Below are positions 15,590 to 22,415 of a stretch of DNA of 64,000 nt, in pieces. Numbering within the stretch: the first letter of the stretch is position 1; each line of letters opens with the position of its first letter. Source of the stretch: Glycomyces sp. NRRL B-16210 (GTDB lineage: Bacteria; Actinomycetota; Actinomycetes; Mycobacteriales; Micromonosporaceae); the NCBI RefSeq assembly GCF_000719515.1, contig NZ_JOGR01000007.1, positions 62,001-126,000 on the forward strand, in the 5' to 3' direction. The position numbers and the translations under genes are program-made. A model generated the notes under the pieces. That model worked only from the letters and a program-made list of their open reading frames with translations, had not been told where the DNA came from and ran no database searches.

Positions 15590-17362
15590 TCAAGCCGCCG
15601 CGATCAATGCGATCACCTTGCAGCGCAAAAAGACCGGCGCCGGATCTGGAATCCGGCGCCGGTGCGGTTTCGCTCCCCGATCGGGTAACGAGGCCTCGGC
15701 TATCCACGCCTCCACGATCTCGGTCATGGTCGCCAGCGGAATCGAGCCGCTCGAGAGGATGCGGTCGTGGAAGTGCCGCAGGTCGAACGCGTCCCCGAGC
15801 TCCCGCTCGGCGCGCGTGCGCAGCTCCCCGATGTGCCTGCGCCCGATCATGTACGCCAAGGCCTGGCCCGGCCACGCGATGTACCGGTCGACCTCGTTGG
15901 CGATGTTCACTTCCGACAGAGCGGTGTTGTCGCGCATGTAGTCGATGGCGCGCTGCCGCGACCAGCCGAAGGCGTGCATCCCGGTGTCGACCACGAGGCG
16001 GCAGGCCCGCCAGGCGTCGAAGGAGACCATGCCGAGCCGCGCCAGATCGCCGCTGTAGAGCCCGATCTCGTCGCAGAGCCGCTCGGTGTACAGGCCCCAG
16101 CCCTCGCCGAACGCGGTGACGTAGCCGAACCGCCGGAACTGCGGCAGGTCTTCGAGGGTCTGGCCGAGGGCGAACTGGAGGTGGTGCCCGGGAACGCTCT
16201 CGTGGAAGGCGAGCGCCTCGTACTCGTACCGGGCCCGAGTCTCGGGCTCGTACGTGTTGACCCAGTGCGTGCCGGGCCGCGACCCGTCGGAGGCGGGGAC
16301 GGTGTAATACGCGAGCGTGGAACCCTTGGCCGCGGCCTCGGGGATGACCTGGACGTCGCAGGGGGCGATGTCGTAGGGGAGGAACGCCGAAGGCAGAGCG
16401 GCCTCGGCCCGCTTGAGCGCCGAGGTGACATCGGCGAGGATCTCGTCCGCGCTCTCGTACCGAAGCGAAAGGTCGTTGCGAAGCCGATCGATGACCTCCG
16501 AAACCTCAGAAGTCCCCAAGGCCCGCAACCCGATCGAGGAGAACTCCCCGCGAAGCCGCTCGACCGCGTCGAGCCCGATCCGATGCACCGCTTCAGGACT
16601 CAGGTCCGTGGTGGTGAACTGCCGAGAGAGGGCCGCATAACCCTCAACGCCGCCGGGCACGTGGCACACCCCGACGTGCTCGTCATCGCGGGCCACGGGC
16701 AGGAACTCGGTCTCCAGAGCGGCCCGCCAGAGCGCGAGCGCGGGCCGGACCCGCTCGGCGACGAACGCAGTCGCCTGGGCCTTCCAGTCCGCGGCGTCGA
16801 CGCCGGTCGGCTCGAGCGCGACGAGCGGGTCGGAGTCGACCTCGGTCGCCAGGTAGTCGTCGATCTGCTCGATGACGGCGAGGACCCCGTGCCGGGTCTG
16901 GTGGCGCCCTTCGGCACCGGCCTGCCGGTACCGCTCCAGGACCGTCTCGAAATAGCCTCCGAGCGAACCGAGCCGCACGAGGTAGTCCCGGCTGCGCTGC
17001 TCGGAGTCGAGCGTGACCCGAGGCAGCGCGGAGAGCATCGAGGAGACCGGCCCGCTGATGGTGTTGGAGAGCCCGACCTCCCCGAGCGCCGCCGTGATGC
17101 TCGCGGACTGGTCCTCCACAAGCCGCCCGAGCATCGAGAACGTGATCCGATCCTGCCCGACGAGCGCAGAGACATCGATGCCGTCAAGCCCGTCCCGAAC
17201 CTCCGAGAGGTGCCCGAGCCGCACCGCATCCCCGTCCCGACTGGGATCGGGCAGCAGGTGGTCGTACCCGGGAATCCCATAAAAGGTCGCCGAGACCGGA
17301 TTGTCGGCCAGGTGAAGATCGAAATACCGCTGCGCCAACGCAGCCAACTGAGGATCGCCCAT
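15590..17362 (-). CDS. DUF885 family metallopeptidase-like protein
   Basis: Cytosolic protein of 590 aa (no signal peptide) of the DUF885 group, related to gluzincin peptidases. The metal site HESVPGHH lies near residue 393 and a second conserved block, GEGWGLYTERL, near 425 supplies the glutamate. The N-terminal SATFYGIPGYDHLLPD and the late SRQRAIDYM and YIAWPGQALAYMIG segments are also typical. Family members are thought to cut small peptides, but the substrate here is unknown. The last ~25 codons (after EAWIAEAS) are odd: they run through a strong intrinsic terminator at 15633-15663 and end only at 15590, so the natural stop may have been lost. Confidence 0.85.
   Translation of the reverse strand: MGDPQLAALAQRYFDLHLADNPVSATFYGIPGYDHLLPDPSRDGDAVRLGHLSEVRDGLDGIDVSALVGQDRITFSMLGRLVEDQSASITAALGEVGLSNTISGPVSSMLSALPRVTLDSEQRSRDYLVRLGSLGGYFETVLERYRQAGAEGRHQTRHGVLAVIEQIDDYLATEVDSDPLVALEPTGVDAADWKAQATAFVAERVRPALALWRAALETEFLPVARDDEHVGVCHVPGGVEGYAALSRQFTTTDLSPEAVHRIGLDAVERLRGEFSSIGLRALGTSEVSEVIDRLRNDLSLRYESADEILADVTSALKRAEAALPSAFLPYDIAPCDVQVIPEAAAKGSTLAYYTVPASDGSRPGTHWVNTYEPETRARYEYEALAFHESVPGHHLQFALGQTLEDLPQFRRFGYVTAFGEGWGLYTERLCDEIGLYSGDLARLGMVSFDAWRACRLVVDTGMHAFGWSRQRAIDYMRDNTALSEVNIANEVDRYIAWPGQALAYMIGRRHIGELRTRAERELGDAFDLRHFHDRILSSGSIPLATMTEIVEAWIAEASLPDRGAKPHRRRIPDPAPVFLRCKVIALIAAA
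15627..15663 (-). terminator. Intrinsic terminator inside the 3' end of the DUF885 reading frame
   Basis: Perfect 13-bp stem ACCGGCGCCGGAT (15633-15645) / 15651-15663 with loop CTGGA. On the minus strand it is followed by a T5 run (15631-15627), the classical form, and it lies before the stop codon at 15590. Confidence 0.85.
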
Positions 17363-17470
17363 GAGTTCCCTTCCGAAAGCGGTGCCCCGAACCCTAAACC
17401 CCCACCTAGCCGCCCGACAAGTAGCGGCTCGGAGGCGCGTGTCCGCAGCGCCGGGAGCCCGGTTGTGGGG

Positions 17471-17501
17471 GCGGGGCCGCCGCCCACCTCGGCGGCCCCG
17501 C
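17471..17501 (-). terminator. Hairpin downstream of the MITE-broken gene
   Basis: GCGGGGCCGCC at 17471-17481 pairs with 17491-17501 (9-base loop), 13 bp beyond the stop at 17515. Likely terminator; no T-run. Confidence 0.55.
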
Positions 17502-17514
17502 TGAAGGGGAAGGT

Positions 17515-18319
17515 TCAGAGACGGCCTTCATCGGCCGCTCGAGCGAGAATCGCCTCGGCTTGGAGGCGCCAGTGCCGTTTGCGCTCGCCGGGGGTGCTAG
17601 GGCGTGTTTGGGAATCCCAGGCGGCCGTTATCCGGCCCATTTGCCCGCTCGCTTCGTTGTCGGCCTTCCCGATACAACACCGGTATCGGGAAGGCCTTCC
17701 GCGGACTCGGCGACGCTTGCGAGCCGTAAATGTGCACTGCGAGCGAACAAATGGACTCGGATACCGACTCACCGGGGAATCCCAAACACGCCCTAGACCA
17801 GCCGGGCCGGGTGACCATGGCGCAGACTCGGCCGTTGTCATGGAGGAGGTCCGCGATCGGGGTCAGGCATCCTTGGGCGTTGACCACGCTGAGGACCGAG
17901 TGCTCTTGCGCCGAAGCGCCTTCGACCGCGAACCGAAAGCCGTCGAGGTCGAAGGTGCCGACGACGCTGGGCGGCAGCACGGCCGGACGGGGCGGCTGTG
18001 CGCTCTCGGCGTGCCAGGCGGCGATGAGCGCGGCGATGTGGTTGCGTTGCTGCGTCTTCCATGCTCGGGTTTGATCCCGCCAAGGCGCCTCCCAGCGGAC
18101 TTGGCGAAGGACGCCGCCCGCATGAAGCGCATAGCCGATCCGGATCGGTTTGCCGTTGTAGTCCAGCCAGATCGAAGCGGACCCGGTCTTGAGGCGCGTC
18201 TTGAGCATGAGCCGGTTCCCGCTGACGGTCTCCCACTCGCCGAGGACCCGAAAGTCGGTCTGATGGGTGATCGGCCGTCGGCAACTGTCGGTCGCGACCC
18301 TGGCCCAATTTCGGCGCAT
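17515..18319 (-). pseudogene. Unknown gene interrupted near its 3' end by a MITE
   Basis: Reading on the minus strand, a coding-like frame begins around ATG 18319 (or ATG 18208) and passes through DFRVLGEWETVSGNRLMLK, SASIWLDYNGKPIRIGYALH and VCAMVTRPGWS before entering the element at 17796. Beyond the element another frame continues as STPGERKRHWRLQAEAILAR to a stop at 17515. Deleting one CTAG copy plus the element (196 bp) joins the two parts in frame, giving about 202 aa. I do not recognise the family. With the insertion the first frame would read on for about 65 foreign residues. The 5' end overlaps the divergent gene at 18267, so one of the two starts is probably further in. Confidence 0.65.
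17597..17796. mobile_element. MITE-like element with CTAG target duplication
   Basis: The 18-bp ends GGCGTGTTTGGGAATCCC (17601-17618) and its inverse at 17775-17792 differ at one base. They are flanked by CTAG at 17597-17600 and 17793-17796, the 4-bp duplication expected of the IS5 group. The 192-bp element has no transposase. Its centre holds a perfect 14-bp hairpin, GGCCTTCCCGATAC/GTATCGGGAAGGCC, with a 7-base loop (17662-17696). It has inserted into the minus-strand gene. A full-length IS elsewhere in the genome must have supplied the transposase; which family is an inference. Confidence 0.8.
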
Positions 18320-19214
18320 CAGTCGGTCACTGCTCCGACTCGGCGCAGACGCCGAACTGGTGGCTTTGCTCGCGGTCGCCGTCGAGGCCGATCTCATCGT
18401 GAGCGGCGCGTCAGCGCCGCTGGCAGCGAAGATCGAACATCATCCGCTCAGCGGCACTGTCATTGATCTTCGGGTCACAGAGCTGGTGGCTTGGGCGCTC
18501 ACCGGCACCGCTCCTCGCTTCGTTGAGCGGTTGCAACCGGCGAAGCGGCGTGGACCGAGTCCCGACAAGCCGGAACTCGGCACGGCCGACCGCCGCCGCC
18601 TGCAATCGAACCTGCTCGAGTTGAGCGAATACCGGCCCAGGACGGAGGCGAGCGTCCTGCTGCGCAGGCAGGCGTGCTTTCCCGCGGGCCTCGCCGGGCT
18701 CGACGCGCCCGCCAAACTCTCGGCCCAGGCCTCTCGATATCTCGTCCGCAGCGAATCCTGGAGCCCTTCATGGGCCGATGCCCGGTCCTACGCGGTCTCC
18801 CGCGCCTACCGAGGCGACCCCGAGCCGCTTCGAACTTTCATCGCCAACACTCATTCGAGCGAGGACTGCGAGACGGCCGCGCTCAACTACACCGCTTACT
18901 GGGTCGGCGACCTGGCCGACAGGGAAGGCGATGACGGTTTCATGGTCCGTCGGGGCTTGCGGTGGCGCGGGGCCCGGATGTATCCGCATCTGGTCGAGCG
19001 TCTCGCGGCAGAGCATCCGCTCGTCGACCTCAACATCCACAACCTCTGGTTGCTGCTTCGATCGCAGCGCGGCCTCGTCATCGATGATCCGGCGACCTCG
19101 GCGCTTCTATCGGGGCGTATCGAAGCGTTGGCCGACAGCGGGCGGGTTTCCGAGCGCTCTCGGTCGGAACTACGCTCGATCGCCGATGGGCTTTCCGCTC
19201 TCGGAATTCGCTAG
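18267..19214 (+). CDS. Regulator-like protein without visible HTH
   Basis: Protein of 315 aa starting at GTG 18267, or GTG 18361 if the overlap with the divergent gene is avoided. The C-terminal half (RAYRGDPEPLRTFI, ALNYTAYWVGDL, GARMYPHLVERL, VDLNIHNLWLLLRSQRGL) recalls a family of Streptomyces XRE-type regulators whose N-terminal helix-turn-helix is followed by this domain. No helix-turn-helix can be seen here, so the gene may be 5'-truncated or be a stand-alone sensor domain. It is followed 14 bp later by an HD-domain gene, an association I recall from Streptomyces. Codon use is slightly less GC-biased than in neighbours. Assignment is tentative. Confidence 0.55.
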   Translation: MIGRRQLSVATLAQFRRISRSLLRLGADAELVALLAVAVEADLIVSGASAPLAAKIEHHPLSGTVIDLRVTELVAWALTGTAPRFVERLQPAKRRGPSPDKPELGTADRRRLQSNLLELSEYRPRTEASVLLRRQACFPAGLAGLDAPAKLSAQASRYLVRSESWSPSWADARSYAVSRAYRGDPEPLRTFIANTHSSEDCETAALNYTAYWVGDLADREGDDGFMVRRGLRWRGARMYPHLVERLAAEHPLVDLNIHNLWLLLRSQRGLVIDDPATSALLSGRIEALADSGRVSERSRSELRSIADGLSALGIR

Positions 19215-19228
19215 CGAAGGGGCATGAC

Positions 19229-19804
19229 ATGACCGAGCTCGCCGGGGTTGCCGGGTACTTGTTCGAGGCGGGGATGCTGAAGCGGGCTCGGCGTTCGGGG
19301 TGGTGGATCGCCGGCGTCCGCGATCCCGAGAGCATCGCCGAGCACAGTTGGCGGGCCGCGGTCACCGGCATGGTCATCGCCAGTCTCGAAGGCGCAGATC
19401 CGGCCCGGACCGCGATGCTGTGCGTCCTCCATGACACCCCCGAGACCCGCATCGGCGACATTCCGAAGATCGGGCGCGACTACCTCACCGCCGCCGATGC
19501 GCTGGATGTCGTAGCCGATCAGACCGCGGAATGCCTTGAGTCCCTTAGCGCGACGGTTCGCGACGCCATCGCCGAGTTCGAGTCGGGGAAGACTCCAGAG
19601 GCGATCTGCGCCAAAGACGCCGACAAGCTGGAATGCCTGATCCAGGCGGTGGAGTACGGCCATCAGGGCGTCATCACAGTCGGGCGCTGGATCGACAGCA
19701 GTCTCGCCGCGCTGAAGACCGACACCGCGCGGGGCCTCGCCCGTGAGGTCCTCGGAACCGAGCCTCTGGCCTGGGAACGAGCCCGTCGACAGCCCGAGGA
19801 GTGA
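19229..19804 (+). CDS. HD-domain hydrolase, YfbR/HDDC2 type
   Basis: Metal-dependent phosphohydrolase of 191 aa. The HD motif ligands are in SIAEHSW (near residue 35), the H-D pair in VLHDTPE (near 72) and the late aspartate in CAKDADKLECLIQA (near 134). The family includes 5'-deoxynucleotidases acting on deoxynucleoside monophosphates in the cytosol; the precise substrate is unknown. ATG 19229 has a GAAGGGG site upstream. Likely co-transcribed with the preceding gene. Confidence 0.85.
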   Translation: MTELAGVAGYLFEAGMLKRARRSGWWIAGVRDPESIAEHSWRAAVTGMVIASLEGADPARTAMLCVLHDTPETRIGDIPKIGRDYLTAADALDVVADQTAECLESLSATVRDAIAEFESGKTPEAICAKDADKLECLIQAVEYGHQGVITVGRWIDSSLAALKTDTARGLAREVLGTEPLAWERARRQPEE

Positions 19805-19947
19805 GCGCCGAGATAGGACCGTCGAAGGTCGGGGAACATGAGCAGCCTCGCAGGAACAGCCAGGTATGCTGAGGTTCGAATCGTGTTCGAAGGTGCGGAT
19901 GGGGCTGAGTCCGGTCGCCTGAAATCGCCCTGGTTCACAATGGGGGC

Positions 19948-20385
19948 ATGGATGATCTGTTGGGTGTGGTGCGTGCCGTTCATGAGATCTCGATGATCAC
20001 GAGCACGCGACTGGAGCCGGTGCTCAGCCGGCTGCGGCTCACGTACCAGACCGCTCAGGCGCTCTGGGCCATCGATCCCGAATCGCCCGCGCCGCCCATG
20101 CGGGTGATGGCGCAGCGTCTGCACTGCAACGCCTCCAACCTGACGTTCATCGCCAAGCAGCTCGAAGACCGCGGCTACGTCGAGCGGCGGCGCGACCCGC
20201 AGGACGGCCGGTCGAGCGTGCTCGCGCTGACCGCCGAAGGCGAGCGGGTCCGCGGCGAGGTCATCGAGGCCGCGCTGGCGATCACGCCGTTCGCCGCGTT
20301 GGCGCCTGCGCAGCTGCGGGCTCTTTCCGAGGTCCTGGCGAAGGTCGACGAGGTCGCCGAGCTCGACAGGCGGGCACAGGTTTAG
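19948..20385 (+). CDS. MarR-family transcriptional regulator
   Basis: DNA-binding protein of 145 aa with the winged helix seen in PPMRVMAQRLHCNASNLTFIAKQL and the wing YVERRRDPQDGRSSVLALT. It lies 51 bp ahead of an old-yellow-enzyme gene and its stop codon sits inside the first of two palindromic sites in that gap. It therefore probably represses the downstream reductase and responds to an electrophile or phenolic ligand. Autoregulation would need another site upstream of 19948, where I see none. Confidence 0.9.
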   Translation: MDDLLGVVRAVHEISMITSTRLEPVLSRLRLTYQTAQALWAIDPESPAPPMRVMAQRLHCNASNLTFIAKQLEDRGYVERRRDPQDGRSSVLALTAEGERVRGEVIEAALAITPFAALAPAQLRALSEVLAKVDEVAELDRRAQV

Positions 20386-20427
20386 TTCAAGACTTGTAGT
20401 ACTCTTTCAAGTAGTTCAAGGCTTGAA
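20383..20427 (+). promoter_or_regulatory. Paired MarR operators ahead of the OYE gene
   Basis: TAGTTCAAGACTTG (20383-20396) is repeated as TAGTTCAAGGCTTG (20412-20425), 29 bp apart or close to three helical turns. The second contains TTCAAG-G-CTTGAA, a perfect 13-bp palindrome (20415-20427); the first contains CAAG-A-CTTG. A further half site CTTTCAAG lies at 20403-20411. Likely binding sites of the adjacent MarR protein. Confidence 0.75.
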
Positions 20428-20436
20428 GGAGTTTGC

Positions 20437-21645
20437 ATGTCCGCACTCGACAACCCGCTGCCGCTGCGGAGCGGGAGCTCGATTCGAAACCGCATCGTCA
20501 AGGCCGCCATGGAAGAACAGCTCGCGGGACCCGGGCAGCAACCCGATGAGCGCCTGGAGCGGCTCTACCGGCGGTGGGGCAGGGGAGGAGCAGGACTCCT
20601 GCTCACCGGACACGTCATGGTCGACCGCCGGGCCGTCGCCCAGCCAGGCGATGTCGTGCTCGACGAGGCCAGCGACCTCGAACCGTTCCGGCGATGGGCC
20701 GCGGCCGCGGGCACCACGCCGGTGTGGATGCAGATCAACCACCCCGGCCGCCTGGTCCTGCGCGACACCGGCGCCCTCGCGCTGGCGCCCTCGGCCGTGC
20801 CGGTCGCCATCGGCTCGCTCTCGCGCCTCTACCCCGCGCCGACGCCGATGACGACCGGCGACATCCATGCGGTCATCGACCGGTTCGCGACCACCGCCCG
20901 ACTCGCCCAGCGGGCCGGATTCCCCGGCGTCGAGATCCACGCCGCCCACGGCTACCTCGTCTCGCAGTTCCTCTCGCCCCTCGTCAACCGCCGCGACGAC
21001 GAATGGGGCGGGTCGCTGCGGAACCGGGCGCGCCTGCTGCTGGCGATCATCGACGCCGTCCGCGACCGCACCGCACCCGGCTTCGGCATCGCGGTCAAGC
21101 TCAACTCCGCGGACTTCCAGCGCGGCGGCTTCGCGATCGACGACGCGCGCCACGTCGTCGAATGGCTCGGCGACACCGTCGACTTCGTGGAGCTCTCCGG
21201 CGGCAACATCGAGTCGCTGACCTCTTCAGAACGGACCCCCGACCACAGCACGCTGGCCCGCGAGGCCTACCTCATCGACCTCGCCGGCCGACTGGTCGAT
21301 GCGACGCCCGTGCCGCTCATGCTCACCGGCGGCATCCGCCGCCGCGAGGCCGCCGAACGCGTCGTCAAGCGCGGCTTCGCCCTCGCCGGCGCCGCGACGG
21401 CCCTCGCACAACAACCCGAGGCCCCGAAACGGTGGCTCGCCGGTGACGACGCGCCGGTCCGGCCGCCGCGCTCGCTGATCCGCTCCAAGCCGATCCGGGC
21501 CGCAGCAGTGCAGGCCGCGATCACCGGAAGGCTCCAATCGATGGGAAGCGGCAAGGACACCCCGCCCCGCCCACCGGCCGTAGCCCTTGCAATCGACCGC
21601 TACCGGCGCTCGCGCCAACTCGCCCGCTTCCGCGCCGACCGGTGA
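20437..21645 (+). CDS. Old yellow enzyme family NADH:flavin oxidoreductase
   Basis: FMN-dependent TIM-barrel oxidoreductase of 402 aa that reduces activated alkenes. GHVMVDRRAVAQPGDVVLD, MQINHPGR near 106, HAAHGYLVSQFLSPLVNRR near 170 and DEWGGSLRNRARLL near 188 are the NADH:flavin oxidoreductase blocks; the HAAH pair stands in the usual substrate-binding His position. A late block LTGGIRRREAAERVV holds the phosphate site. No C-terminal NAD-binding domain, so this is the short form. Start ATG 20437 follows AAGGAG. Controlled by the upstream MarR operators. Confidence 0.92.
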   Translation: MSALDNPLPLRSGSSIRNRIVKAAMEEQLAGPGQQPDERLERLYRRWGRGGAGLLLTGHVMVDRRAVAQPGDVVLDEASDLEPFRRWAAAAGTTPVWMQINHPGRLVLRDTGALALAPSAVPVAIGSLSRLYPAPTPMTTGDIHAVIDRFATTARLAQRAGFPGVEIHAAHGYLVSQFLSPLVNRRDDEWGGSLRNRARLLLAIIDAVRDRTAPGFGIAVKLNSADFQRGGFAIDDARHVVEWLGDTVDFVELSGGNIESLTSSERTPDHSTLAREAYLIDLAGRLVDATPVPLMLTGGIRRREAAERVVKRGFALAGAATALAQQPEAPKRWLAGDDAPVRPPRSLIRSKPIRAAAVQAAITGRLQSMGSGKDTPPRPPAVALAIDRYRRSRQLARFRADR

Positions 21646-21700
21646 GACGAGAAGAACCCCGGGGCGGTTTCGCGTGCCCGGGGTTCGGATATCTCTGGTG

Positions 21701-21776
21701 TGGCTCCCCAACTTGGACTCGAACCAAGAACCTGCCGATTAACAGTCGGCTGCTCTGCCAATTGAGCTATTGGGGA
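21701..21776 (-). tRNA. tRNA-Asn (GTT)
   Basis: Full cloverleaf on the minus strand: acceptor TCCCCAA/TTGGGGA, D-arm AGCTCAATTGGCAGAGC, anticodon loop CTGTTAA with anticodon GTT, T-arm GGTTCGAGTCC. The discriminator is G and the 3' CCA is encoded at 21703-21701. Confidence 0.96.
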
Positions 21777-22032
21777 AGGGGTCCTAGCTCGGCTTCCGCC
21801 TTGCGAACCGGATACGACAGTACAGGACCGGCGCGGGCGCGCGCCACCGGGGTGGGTGTGGTCCGGGTCCGATCGCGCCCCGGGATTCGGTGGCTCGCGA
21901 CGCGTTTCACGCATGGGCCCCGGGGGAACCCCCTCATGGGGCAGAATGGCCGCTGTATGCGGCAACGCACAGTGAACTGCACAGGTAAACCGAGGCAGCG
22001 TCCGGCCCAAGGGTCGGCCGGGGGAGGCAAGT

Positions 22033-22365
22033 ATGCGGAAGTGGTATCTCGTAGCCGGGCTCGCGATCGGCTACGTCCTGGGGGCGAAGGCCGGGCGTGA
22101 ACGCTACGACCAGATCGCCGACTACGCCAGGCGCGTGACCGGCAACGACAGGGTCCAGCAAGTGGCCTCGTCGGTGCGCACGCAGGGCGAGAAGGCCGCG
22201 AACGTGGCCCAGGACAAGATCAAGGGCACCAAGTTCGGGGACATCATCGAAAAGTTCACGGCCAGCGCCGATGAGCCTCCGAAGGCCGAGCCGTGGGACT
22301 CGGCCGGGGTCGCCACCCCGGTCCGCAGCGACCGCGCGCTCCGAGAGGACTCCGCCGGTTTCTGA
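22033..22365 (+). CDS. YtxH-like small membrane protein
   Basis: Protein of 110 aa with a single N-terminal membrane helix (about residues 4-18) whose AIGYVLGAKAGRERYDQI pattern is typical of the YtxH/gas-vesicle GvpP-like group. The middle (residues 25-75) is helical and charged, and the C-terminus is probably disordered. Function is unknown; YtxH is a general-stress protein in Bacillus. GGGGGAGGCAAGT precedes the ATG. Ends at a bidirectional terminator. Confidence 0.7.
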   Translation: MRKWYLVAGLAIGYVLGAKAGRERYDQIADYARRVTGNDRVQQVASSVRTQGEKAANVAQDKIKGTKFGDIIEKFTASADEPPKAEPWDSAGVATPVRSDRALREDSAGF

Positions 22366-22378
22366 ATACCTTGACGTG

Positions 22379-22412
22379 AAGGCGGGCGAGGACTTCGGTC
22401 CTCGCCCGCCTT
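22379..22412. terminator. Bidirectional terminator between ytxH-like and GH3 genes
   Basis: Perfect 15-bp stem AAGGCGGGCGAGGAC / GTCCTCGCCCGCCTT with a TTCG loop and TTT after it. It sits between two convergent genes. Confidence 0.92.
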
Positions 22413-22415
22413 TGC

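Noticed and set aside
20400..20430. Operator repeats considered as a CRISPR-like or IS end
   Set aside because: Only two copies, fixed in the promoter of an enzyme gene beside a MarR gene; operator is the simpler reading.
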